Position numbers and translations under genes: made by a program. Below are positions 7,585 through 15,073 of a DNA stretch of 64,000 nt, one piece after another (position 1 is the first letter of the stretch; every line of letters begins with the position of its first letter). Source of the stretch: Maricaulis sp. Its GTDB lineage: Bacteria; Pseudomonadota; Alphaproteobacteria; Caulobacterales; Maricaulaceae. The DNA lies in assembly GCF_015665295.1 (NCBI RefSeq), contig NZ_JADFAJ010000040.1, positions 1 through 64,000 on the forward strand, written 5' to 3'. The notes beneath the pieces are model-generated. The model was not told the DNA's origin, made no database searches, and saw only the letters and a list, made by a program, of their open reading frames with translations.

Positions 7585-9093
7585 ATGGCCTACAAGTCGC
7601 TCCGCGAATTTCTCGACCAGCTGGAAGCCGAGGGTGATCTGGTCCGGGTCACCACGCCGGTTTCGACCGAGCTGGAAATGACCGAGATCCACAAGCGCAC
7701 CCTGCATGCGGGCGGGCCGGCCATCCTGTTTGAAAACGTTATCAATGAGCGCGGCGAGAAGAGCGAGATGCCGTGCCTGGTGAACCTGTTCGGCACCGTC
7801 AAACGGGTCGCCCAGGCGGTGACGCTGGGCGGCGAGGCCCGCACCACCGGCGCCGAACTGCGCGAGGTCGGCGAACTGCTCGCCTTCCTGCGCCAGCCCG
7901 AGCCGCCGCGCGGCGTGAAGGAAGCGGTCGAGCTTTTACCGCTGGCCAAAACCGTGATGTCGATGCGGCCGAAGACCGTAAAGAAGGCGCCCTGCCAGGA
8001 GGTTGTCCTGACCGGCGAGGATATCGATCTCGACCGTCTGCCGATCCAGACCTGCTGGCCCGGCGAACCGGCGCCGCTGATCACCTGGCCCCTGGTCGTC
8101 ACCAAGGGCCCCTCGGACGACAAGCAGGATGATTTCAATCTCGGCATCTACCGCATGCAGAAGCTGGGCAAGGACCGCACCCTGATGCGCTGGCTCAAGC
8201 ATCGCGGCGGCGCCCAGCACTATCAGCGCTGGAAGGATACAAAGCCCGACCCGCTGCCCGCTGCCGTCGTGCTCGGCGCCGATCCCGGCACCATTCTCGC
8301 CGCCGTCACGCCCATCCCCGACACGCTGTCGGAATACCAGTTCGCGGGCATTCTGCGCGGCAAGAAGGCCGAGCTGGTGGACTGCAAGACGGTCCCGCTC
8401 AAGGTTCCGGCCGAAGCGGAGATCATCCTGGAGGGCCATGTCCTGCTCGACGAATACGGCCCGGAAGGCCCCTATGGCGACCACACCGGTTATTACAATT
8501 CCGTCGAGCATTTTCCGGTCTTCCAGATCAGCGCCATCACCATGCGCAAGGATCCGATCTATCTGACCACCTATACCGGTCGGCCGCCGGACGAGCCGGC
8601 GGTGCTGGGCGAGGCGCTCAACGAGGTCTTCATCCCGCTATTGCAGCAGCAATTCCCGGAAATCCTCGATTTCTGGCTGCCGCCGGAAGGCTGTTCCTAC
8701 CGCATCGCCGTGATCTCCATGAAGAAGGCCTATGCCGGCCATGCCAAGCGCGTGATGATGGGCGCCTGGTCCTTCCTGCGGCAATTCATGTACACGAAAT
8801 GGATCATCGTCGTGGACGGTGACATCGATGCGCGCGACTGGAAGGATGTGATGTGGGCCGTCTCGACCCGCATGGACCCGGCCCGCGACATCGTCACCGT
8901 CGAGAACACCCCGATCGACTATCTCGACTTCGCCTCCCCGGTCTCCGGCCTCGGCTCCAAGATCGGGCTGGATGCGACCAACAAGATGGGCCACGAGACC
9001 AACCGCGAATGGGGCGAAAAGCTCGACATGGACGACAAGACGAAAGCGCGTGTCGATGCGATCTGGGGCGAGTTGGGGATTGAGCTGGGCTGA
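7585..9093 (+). CDS. ubiD: UbiD family decarboxylase (4-hydroxy-3-polyprenylbenzoate decarboxylase)
   Basis: 502 aa, full length for UbiD. Removes the ring carboxylate of polyprenyl-hydroxybenzoate in ubiquinone synthesis, using prenylated FMN made by UbiX (not in the window). Visible family blocks are [17 protein letters not shown] at the start, NLGIYRMQ and [16 protein letters not shown] in the prFMN-binding half, PFPE-type segments [13 protein letters not shown] around 290, and the C-terminal [20 protein letters not shown] with the [18 protein letters not shown] tail. The neighbouring ubiG 9.7 kb away acts later in the same pathway. Confidence 0.95.
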   Translation: MAYKSLREFLDQLEAEGDLVRVTTPVSTELEMTEIHKRTLHAGGPAILFENVINERGEKSEMPCLVNLFGTVKRVAQAVTLGGEARTTGAELREVGELLAFLRQPEPPRGVKEAVELLPLAKTVMSMRPKTVKKAPCQEVVLTGEDIDLDRLPIQTCWPGEPAPLITWPLVVTKGPSDDKQDDFNLGIYRMQKLGKDRTLMRWLKHRGGAQHYQRWKDTKPDPLPAAVVLGADPGTILAAVTPIPDTLSEYQFAGILRGKKAELVDCKTVPLKVPAEAEIILEGHVLLDEYGPEGPYGDHTGYYNSVEHFPVFQISAITMRKDPIYLTTYTGRPPDEPAVLGEALNEVFIPLLQQQFPEILDFWLPPEGCSYRIAVISMKKAYAGHAKRVMMGAWSFLRQFMYTKWIIVVDGDIDARDWKDVMWAVSTRMDPARDIVTVENTPIDYLDFASPVSGLGSKIGLDATNKMGHETNREWGEKLDMDDKTKARVDAIWGELGIELG

Positions 9094-9113
9094 CGGCAGG
9101 TTGCAACAGCTTT

Positions 9114-9244
9114 GTCATCCCGGGCGAATGGCCTGCGAAGGCAGGCCGCAGACCCGGGACCCAAACGCCCGGTGCTGCCAGCTTCTGCGTCAATGGGTCC
9201 CGGATCTCCGCCCGGCTCGAGGCCGGGCCTGCGTCCGGGATGAC
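9114..9244. repeat. 131-bp extragenic repeat with 10-bp terminal inverted repeats
   Basis: Starts GTCATCCCGG (9114-9123) and ends with its exact reverse complement CCGGGATGAC (9235-9244). It also holds the internal pair ACCCGGGACCC and GGGTCCCGGATC. GTCATCCCGG-bounded units of this type are widespread in GC-rich alphaproteobacterial genomes as extragenic palindromes. No coding potential. Confidence 0.75.
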
Positions 9245-9270
9245 ACTCGAACAAGATATGCGCCACGCCC

Positions 9271-9320
9271 CATCCTCGCTTCGCTCGGTTCACTTCCCCA
9301 CGATGTGGGGAAGAAAAGTG
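9271..9320. repeat. Partial copy of the TTCCCCAC-type palindromic repeat
   Basis: CCTCGCTTCGCTCGG followed by the hairpin CACTTCCCCACGATGTGGGG and AAGAAAAGTG (9291-9320). This matches the right end of the units at 9490-9648 and 30085-30252, so it is a truncated member of that family. Confidence 0.7.
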
Positions 9321-9364
9321 CAAGCCTGTCCCCATCCAACGTCCCAAAAGCCATCATCCACCCT

Positions 9365-9484
9365 CATTTTTCCCGGAGGCGCGCAGCGCCATCCGGGACC
9401 GACGGGCGACTCATCGCTAGCCGGAGATGGGAGCAGGTCCCGGCTCTCCACCCCGCTTTCGCGGGGCTCCGGCCGGGAAAAATG
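9365..9484. repeat. 120-bp element with 12-bp terminal inverted repeats (copy 1)
   Basis: Bounded by CATTTTTCCCGG (9365-9376) and its exact reverse complement (9473-9484). Inside are the hairpin CCCCGCTTTCGCGGGG and a GGACCGACGGG/GGTCCCGG pair. An inverted copy of identical length with the same ends lies at 49461-49580 and is about 85-90% identical by eye. The layout resembles a MITE or REP-like non-autonomous element; no transposase is nearby. Confidence 0.75.
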
Positions 9485-9489
9485 GGATC

Positions 9490-9648
9490 TTTTCCTCCCC
9501 ACATCGTGGGGAGGTGGCTTGGCGCACAGCGACAAGACGGAGGGGCCGCCGCAGGCGGAGTGGCACGCTCCCCCTCGCTACGCTCGGCCCCATCGACCCA
9601 ATGCTGTGCATTGGCCCACTTCCCCACAATGTGGGGAAGAAAAGTGGG
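9490..9648. repeat. About 160-bp palindrome-bounded extragenic repeat
   Basis: Opens with TTTTCCTCCCCACATCGTGG and closes with the hairpin at 9617-9646 (CACTTCCCCACAATGTGGGG plus AAGAAAAGTG). The middle carries GACGGAGGGG, CGCCGCAGGCGG and CTCGCTACGCTCGG. Nearly the same order of modules recurs at 30085-30252, so this is a dispersed family. Together with the three preceding units it fills the whole 570-bp gap between ubiD and the LOG gene. Confidence 0.75.
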
Positions 9649-9662
9649 GTCGCGCCAGCCCT

Positions 9663-10244
9663 TCAGGTCTGGCCGGTCTTGATGCGCACATCGGCCGGTG
9701 GCGCCTTGTACCTCTCGAACGCATCCAGCAGGGTCGTCACGCGATCCGAGACGACGAGCGCGCCACGGTGTTCCGGCGACAGGAAGCCCTGGCCGGTCAT
9801 CCTGTCGAGGAAAGCGACGAGGTCGTCATAATAGCCGTTGACGTTCAACAGGCCGACCGGATGGCGATGCTGGCCGAGCTGGGCCCAGGTCCAGATCTCG
9901 AACATTTCCTCCATCGTGCCGATGCCGCCGGGCATGGCGATGAAGCCCTCGGACAGTCGCACCATCTTGGCCTTGCGGGCATGCATGGACTTGACGACGT
10001 GCAGGGTCGTCAGCTCCATGTGGGCGATCTCTTTCAGGGCGAGGAATTCCGGGATCACCCCGATCACCCGGCCGCCGGCGGCCAGGGTGGCGTCGGCGAT
10101 CCGCCCCATCAGCCCGACCCGTCCGCCGCCATAGACCAGCTCGATTCCGCGCAGGGCCATGACCTGGCCGAGTCGGTCGGCGGCGGCCAGAAAGGCCGGA
10201 TCCTGTCCGGCATTGGAGCCGCAATAGACGCAAATCGATTTCAT
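9663..10244 (-). CDS. LOG family protein, TIGR00730-type nucleotide phosphoribohydrolase
   Basis: 193 aa with a Rossmann-like fold. Opens MKSICVYCGSNAG, has GGGRVGLMG around residue 40 and the family signature PGGIGTMEE (about 107-115), the PGGxGTxxE motif of cytokinin-riboside monophosphate phosphoribohydrolases. In bacteria this family removes ribose-5-phosphate from nucleoside monophosphates (AMP-type substrates); the physiological role here is unknown. It is divergent to the retropepsin-like gene with 69 nt between starts. Confidence 0.9.
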   Translation of the reverse strand: MKSICVYCGSNAGQDPAFLAAADRLGQVMALRGIELVYGGGRVGLMGRIADATLAAGGRVIGVIPEFLALKEIAHMELTTLHVVKSMHARKAKMVRLSEGFIAMPGGIGTMEEMFEIWTWAQLGQHRHPVGLLNVNGYYDDLVAFLDRMTGQGFLSPEHRGALVVSDRVTTLLDAFERYKAPPADVRIKTGQT

Positions 10245-10313
10245 GGCGGGCCCAAAAGACTTGGAAACGGACGGACCATCCCTATCCTGCCGGGGAGTCG
10301 CCAGGAGACCAGG

Positions 10314-11420
10314 ATGAAAAAGGTCGCAGCCGTGATAATCGCGCTATTGCTGATCGGCAAGGCACAGGCCCAGATCACGGAGCCCGTCGCCTTGCCCTCA
10401 CAAGTGTGCCGCGGCTATTTTTTCGTGCCGGTGACGCTGGAAGTCCGCGAGGGCGAGAGCCCCGCCGACCGGACATTATGGTTCCTCTACGACACCGGCG
10501 CCTCGACCAGCTATGTCGATCCGGACAGTCTGGAACGGGTCGCCGGACGCCGGATCAACAGCGGCGTCCGCGCGAGTTTCGGCGAGGTTTCGGTCGGGGA
10601 TTTGCAACTGACCGGTCTGCGGGCCCGGGTTCGCGATCTCGATCACCTGTCGATCGCGCTTGGCCGGGAGATCGACGGCATCCTGGAATTCGACGCCTTC
10701 GAGGACGTGCTTCTCACCCTCGACTATGCCGTCGGCGAAATGCGGGTGGTCTCCGGTGCGCTGCCGCAACCCGACAATGTCACCATATTCGACGCCAATG
10801 GTCCCGATACCCGCCCCTGGCTCCGGATCGGTTTTCCGGGCGGGGAATGGCGGCGCCTGCTGATCGACAGCGGTGCCGCTCTGAGCGGTGTCATCCTGCG
10901 CAATATCGAGCGCTATGACACGCTCGCCCCGCCGCGTGCAACCGGCGCCGCGGTCCGCTTTTCGGAAGTCGAGCGGCGCTCGGCGGCGCGGCTGCGCGGC
11001 AATCTGATGATCGGCGATCATGCGCTGGAACAGCCGGTGATCCAGTCGACACCGGAGACCGAGCTGATCGGCGGCGAGGTGATGCGGCATTTCAGCTGGA
11101 CCTTCGACCAGCGTCACGAGCGGGTGCAAGTGCTGCGCAATGATCCCGCTGTGCCGATCACCTTCGAGCCGATGGTCACCCATGGCCTCGTCCTGGTACC
11201 CGAGGATGACGGCATGCGGGTGGCCGCCGTGATCGCCAATTCGCCGGCCTTTGATGCCGGCGTCGAGATCGGCGACTTTGTCACCCATTTCAATGGCAGT
11301 GAAATGCGCACACGCAGCTGCGAACTCGGCGGCGAGCCACCGGCCACGCTCGATCTCAGCCTCATCCGCGATGGCGCGCCGCTGGAACTGACACTGAGGC
11401 TCTACCCGCTGGTCGACTGA
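10314..11420 (+). CDS. Secreted retropepsin-like aspartic protease with C-terminal PDZ domain
   Basis: 368 aa from ATG 10314 with a signal peptide (VAAVIIALLLIGKAQA). Two pseudo-symmetric aspartic protease motifs are visible: LYDTGAST (DTG at 60-62) and LLIDSGAALSG (about residue 184). A PDZ domain follows near the C-terminus (VAAVIANSPAFDAGVEIGDF). Having both D-(T/S)-G motifs in one chain means it could be active as a monomer. Periplasmic proteolysis is inferred. The open frame extends far upstream through repeats, but the signal peptide and upstream AGGAGACCAGG fix this start. Confidence 0.85.
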   Translation: MKKVAAVIIALLLIGKAQAQITEPVALPSQVCRGYFFVPVTLEVREGESPADRTLWFLYDTGASTSYVDPDSLERVAGRRINSGVRASFGEVSVGDLQLTGLRARVRDLDHLSIALGREIDGILEFDAFEDVLLTLDYAVGEMRVVSGALPQPDNVTIFDANGPDTRPWLRIGFPGGEWRRLLIDSGAALSGVILRNIERYDTLAPPRATGAAVRFSEVERRSAARLRGNLMIGDHALEQPVIQSTPETELIGGEVMRHFSWTFDQRHERVQVLRNDPAVPITFEPMVTHGLVLVPEDDGMRVAAVIANSPAFDAGVEIGDFVTHFNGSEMRTRSCELGGEPPATLDLSLIRDGAPLELTLRLYPLVD

Positions 11421-12502
11421 GCCTGACGGACATGATCGGCCATGATCCGGATCGCCGCGATGATACGCGCCGGGTCGGCATCAAGAGCGCGCTCGCCAAT
11501 GACGAGCTCGAGGGCAGGAACCGGATCATGGTCGAAGTGCCAGAAATGGTTGCCCAGCCAGACCCCGCTCGCCTCCGCCGCAGCGTCACGCGCCGCCCCG
11601 GCAGTCGCAACATCACAATCAAGGCGCAGATGCATCATGTTGACCTGCGGCGGGTTCGGCGTGATGGCCAGCCCGTCGCGCTGTCCGACGCCGGCCGCAA
11701 TCTCGCGGGCCCGGTCAACAAAACCCGGCATCTTGCCAAGGCGCATGTCCAGGACCCGCAGGGCATCGGGCACCATCGGCCAGGGCGAAACCAGTCGACC
11801 GCCCATCCGGGCCAGCCACAGGCGCGCGGCGTCGATGAAGTCGGTCTCGCCCGCCAGGATCGCGCCGCCGGACGCGCCAAGATCCTTGTAGAAAGAGACA
11901 TAGACCGAGGCGAAACCGTCACAGATTTCCGGCCAGCCCTGTCCCGGCCAGGCGCTCGGGAGGGCCCAGATCCGCGCCCCGTCCATGTGGAGCGGCAAGC
12001 CTCGCGACGCCGCGCGGGCCTTGATCGCGACCAGTTCGTCCCAGGACGGCAGGGCACCGCCATTATGGCGCTGCGGCAGTTCGATGAAGGCACAACCGGC
12101 CGACTCGGGCAGGTCGTCTGCCTTGAGGGGCCGTGACCAGGCACCGATCTCCAGCGGGCGCAGCCCGTGCAGATGGATATGGCCATCCTCCTCGTGCAGG
12201 GCGAGATGCGAGGTCGGGTGCAGGGCCAGCCGATTGTCCCCGGCATCCGTACAATGCAGCCGCGCCGCAATCCCCTGCGCCATCGTACCGGTCGGGAACC
12301 AGGCGGCCGCCGGCTTGCCAAGCAGCTCGGCCATGCGCGCCTCAAGCCGCGAAACACTGCCACCGGTCAGATAGGCTTCCGCGCCGAAGCCTTCTTGCCG
12401 CATGAAATCCGCGACCGCCTCAAGCCGGTCGGCCGGAGCGATTTCATGATGGAAGGGAAAGCCGAGATCGAGATCACAGCGCGCTTTCAGCGCCGCATTC
12501 AT
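11402..12502 (-). CDS. PLP-dependent beta-eliminating lyase / threonine aldolase family protein
   Basis: 366 aa, fold type I PLP enzyme (PF01212). Family marks are a GGSVSRLEARMAELLGKPAA opening, AWFPTGTMAQGIAARLHC, MDGARIWALP (the PLP-contacting Asp-Gly-Ala-Arg) and SFYKDLGASGGAILAG with the Schiff-base lysine. Low-specificity L-threonine aldolase activity (threonine to glycine plus acetaldehyde) is the usual function, but related lyases are not excluded. Its ATG overlaps the stop of the ArsC-like gene by 4 nt, so the two are translationally coupled. Its 3' end overlaps the convergent retropepsin gene by 19 nt. Confidence 0.85.
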   Translation of the reverse strand: MNAALKARCDLDLGFPFHHEIAPADRLEAVADFMRQEGFGAEAYLTGGSVSRLEARMAELLGKPAAAWFPTGTMAQGIAARLHCTDAGDNRLALHPTSHLALHEEDGHIHLHGLRPLEIGAWSRPLKADDLPESAGCAFIELPQRHNGGALPSWDELVAIKARAASRGLPLHMDGARIWALPSAWPGQGWPEICDGFASVYVSFYKDLGASGGAILAGETDFIDAARLWLARMGGRLVSPWPMVPDALRVLDMRLGKMPGFVDRAREIAAGVGQRDGLAITPNPPQVNMMHLRLDCDVATAGAARDAAAEASGVWLGNHFWHFDHDPVPALELVIGERALDADPARIIAAIRIMADHVRQAQSTSG

Positions 12503-12864
12503 TCCGCCGCGCCGGCCAGGAGCCCGTCCAGACTGTCAGCCGACCAGCCAACGATGACCGTCGATCCCGCCTCAACAACCGGACGCTTGATCAGGGTGGG
12601 ATGGGCGATCAGGACACCGGCGGGGTCTCCGGCTGCGATCTCGCGGTCTTCCTCGGACATGTTGCGCCAGGTGGTTGAGCGCGTATTCACCAGCGCCTTG
12701 GCACCGACGGCATCGAGCCAGTCGGGGACTTTGACAACCAGATCCACATCCTCGCGGATATCAACAAAGGCATGACCCAGGCCGGCCGCGTTGAGCGCCT
12801 CGACCGCCTTCTTGCAGCTGTCGCAATTCTTGAGGCCGTAAACCGTCAATCCCGTCACATCCAA
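12499..12864 (-). CDS. ArsC/Spx/YffB-like thioredoxin-fold protein
   Basis: 121 aa, the usual size. TVYGLKNCDSCKKAVEALNA near the N-terminus is the YffB/ArsC active-site loop, here a CxxC, and LIKRPVVEAGSTVIVGWS is the conserved C-terminal block with the cis-Pro/Arg region. Arsenate reduction is unlikely from context; YffB-like members are probably glutathione-dependent thiol reductases. First gene of a two-gene unit with the PLP enzyme. Confidence 0.85.
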   Translation of the reverse strand: MDVTGLTVYGLKNCDSCKKAVEALNAAGLGHAFVDIREDVDLVVKVPDWLDAVGAKALVNTRSTTWRNMSEEDREIAAGDPAGVLIAHPTLIKRPVVEAGSTVIVGWSADSLDGLLAGAAE

Positions 12865-12890
12865 CTCCCCAGCTTTACGACGCGCCCTGA

Positions 12891-14042
12891 TTACTCGGCG
12901 GCTTCCGCGCTGTCACGTTCCGCCTGCAATTCGGCTGCTCTCGCCTCGACCATTTCAACAATGTGATCGACCATTTCCTCATTGGAGACATTGTGGTCGG
13001 GACGGCCGGAGACATACATCTTGCCACGCCCGGCACCACCGCCGGTGAAGCCGAGATCGGTCATTAGCGCCTCGCCCGGCCCGTTGACCACGCAGCCAAT
13101 GATCGACAGCGAGATCGGCTCGGCGATATGGGCCAGCCGGGCCTCCAGTGTCTCGACCGTGCGGATCACGTCAAAGCCCTGACGGGCGCAGGACGGGCAG
13201 GCAATGATGTTGACGCCGCGTGTGCGCAGGCCGAGCGATTTGAGGATGTCGAAGCCGACCTTGACCTCTTCCTCCGGCTCGGCCGACAGGGAGACGCGGA
13301 TCGTGTCCCCGATCCCGGCCCACAGCATCGAGCCGATCCCGATCGAGGACTTCACCGTGCCGATCCGCGTGCCACCCGCCTCGGTAACCCCCAGATGCAA
13401 CGGCGCATCGGTCGCCTCGGACAGGGCCTGATAGGCAGCCACGGTGAGAAAGGGGTCGGAAGCCTTCACGGAAATCTTGTAATCGCGGAAATCGAGATCA
13501 TCGAGAATACGGGCATGGTCCAGCGCGCTCTCGACCATCGCCTCGGGACAGGGCTCACCATATTTCTCCAGCAGGTGGCGTTCCAGCGAGCCGGCATTGA
13601 CGCCGATCCGGATCGCGCAGCCATGGTCCCGGGCCGCCTGGACGACATCCTTCACCCTGTCCATCGAGCCGATATTGCCGGGATTGATGCGCAGGCAGGC
13701 AGCGCCCGCCTCGGCAGCCTCGATGCCGCGCTTGTAGTGGAAATGGATGTCGGCGATCAGCGGCACCTTGGCCGCCTTCGCGATGGTCTTGAAGGCCGCG
13801 GTGGAGTCCTCGTCCGGGCAGGACACGCGAACGAGGTCGACCCCCGATTCTTCGCAGCGCCGGATCTGATCGATCGTGGCACCGGCATCAGAGGTCGGCG
13901 TATTGGTCATGGTCTGGACGCTGATCGGCGCATCGCCGCCAACCTCAAGCGGACCGACCTTGATCGTCCGGCTCTTGCGGCGTTCGATCATCCGCCAGGG
14001 GCGGACGCTGCGCGGATCGGTGCTGGCTTGCGACATCGTCAC
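12891..14042 (-). CDS. ispG: 4-hydroxy-3-methylbut-2-en-1-yl diphosphate synthase (flavodoxin)
   Basis: 383 aa. Converts MEcPP to HMBPP in the non-mevalonate isoprenoid pathway, using a [4Fe-4S] cluster. The N-terminal TIM barrel shows [15 protein letters not shown] and [10 protein letters not shown]; the cluster cysteines are in [11 protein letters not shown] (CxxC) and [12 protein letters not shown]. Length matches the short bacterial form without the plant/Chlamydia insert. It sits 93 nt downstream of the RodZ-like gene in the same direction, an arrangement common in Alphaproteobacteria. MSQAST two codons in is an alternative start. Confidence 0.97.
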   Translation of the reverse strand: MTMSQASTDPRSVRPWRMIERRKSRTIKVGPLEVGGDAPISVQTMTNTPTSDAGATIDQIRRCEESGVDLVRVSCPDEDSTAAFKTIAKAAKVPLIADIHFHYKRGIEAAEAGAACLRINPGNIGSMDRVKDVVQAARDHGCAIRIGVNAGSLERHLLEKYGEPCPEAMVESALDHARILDDLDFRDYKISVKASDPFLTVAAYQALSEATDAPLHLGVTEAGGTRIGTVKSSIGIGSMLWAGIGDTIRVSLSAEPEEEVKVGFDILKSLGLRTRGVNIIACPSCARQGFDVIRTVETLEARLAHIAEPISLSIIGCVVNGPGEALMTDLGFTGGGAGRGKMYVSGRPDHNVSNEEMVDHIVEMVEARAAELQAERDSAEAAE

Positions 14043-14135
14043 TCTCCCGTCACGGCTTCGCGAAACGTCCGGAAGCCGGGATACGGGGTGGATATAGCGA
14101 GTCTGTGGCGGCTGTGCGACCGGGTCAGCGTCAAA

Positions 14136-15026
14136 TTACTGCGGCTGAATGTCCGAGCTGCCGGTTTCGGCCATGACCGGCAGGTTCTCGACCGGCATGC
14201 CGGCATCACCGAGCAGCCCCACGGGCTCACCGTCGCGCTCGATCTCGATCGCACCGGCATTGGCGGCGGAGACCGTCAGCCCCGGTTCGAGGGCGCGATA
14301 GACTTCACCCGCAGCCAGTTCCCGCGAGAACAGGATGCGGCCCGAGGCATCACGCACTTCGAGCCAGGTCGGCATGACGGCGCGCATCACGACCTGGCCG
14401 GAAACCGAGGCAGCTTCGCCAAGCGGCAGACCTGACCAGATATCGTCGACATTGACCGCCACACGCCCGGTTTCGAAATCGGCACGCGCCCATTCCGGCG
14501 CCGCATCCGGCGGCGACGGCATGTTGGTGAGCGCACCACCGCCGGCAAATTCTTCAGAATACCACCAGGCTGCACCCGCAACGGCGGCCAGGATCAGCAA
14601 GGCCCCGAAGGCGCCACGCGGAAGCTTGATCGGCTCGCGGGTCTTGGCTGCGGCTGTCGGCTGGGCCCGCCCGGTCTCGGTATCCACTTCACGCTTGAAC
14701 TGGTCGACCATGCCACCGGCATCGAGGTGCAGGAAACTGGCATAGGTGCGCAGATAGCCGATCGCATAGGCCCGGGCCGGAAGGCCGCGCGGATCCATGG
14801 TTTCAAGGGCTTCCAGGTAATCGGCGCGAACACGGGTGCGTTCGGCAGCCTGGCTCAGCGTCAGGTGGAGCTTCTGGCGGGCATCCCGCAAACGTTCGCC
14901 GGCAGACAAGTGGACATATCCGACGCCATCATCGGAATAGACCGCGTCAACGGGAACAAAGTCCGCACTGGGCGTCTGACTCACCATCACCATACCGCCG
15001 CTCATCCTTGCCGGAGCGATCGTCAC
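14136..15026 (-). CDS. RodZ-like helix-turn-helix membrane protein (DUF4115)
   Basis: 296 aa. Cytoplasmic N-terminal Cro-type HTH (LTLSQAAERTRVRADYLEAL, about 54-73), a basic linker, one transmembrane helix (GAFGALLILAAVAGAAWWY, about 138-156) and a periplasmic DUF4115 beta domain. This is the architecture of RodZ, which links MreB to the cell-wall elongation machinery. Several in-frame starts (residues 1, 8, 14) are possible. Upstream of ispG on the same strand, as often seen. Confidence 0.85.
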   Translation of the reverse strand: MTIAPARMSGGMVMVSQTPSADFVPVDAVYSDDGVGYVHLSAGERLRDARQKLHLTLSQAAERTRVRADYLEALETMDPRGLPARAYAIGYLRTYASFLHLDAGGMVDQFKREVDTETGRAQPTAAAKTREPIKLPRGAFGALLILAAVAGAAWWYSEEFAGGGALTNMPSPPDAAPEWARADFETGRVAVNVDDIWSGLPLGEAASVSGQVVMRAVMPTWLEVRDASGRILFSRELAAGEVYRALEPGLTVSAANAGAIEIERDGEPVGLLGDAGMPVENLPVMAETGSSDIQPQ

Positions 15027-15054
15027 TCACAACGCGTCTGAAAAGGAACAATCC

Positions 15055-15069
15055 TTAACGCGGCGTTAT
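15055..15069. promoter_or_regulatory. CtrA-like half-site pair TTAA-N7-TTAT
   Basis: TTAA (15055-15058), seven bases, then TTAT (15066-15069): one mismatch from the Caulobacter-type CtrA consensus TTAA-N7-TTAA. It lies about 30-45 nt upstream of the RodZ-like start, a promoter-like position. A single near-match is weak evidence. Confidence 0.25.
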
Positions 15070-15073
15070 AAGA

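Noticed and set aside
9240-10313. Long open frame continuing upstream of the retropepsin-like gene
   Set aside because: It runs through palindromic repeats and has no homology; the signal peptide and ribosome-binding site place the start at 10314.
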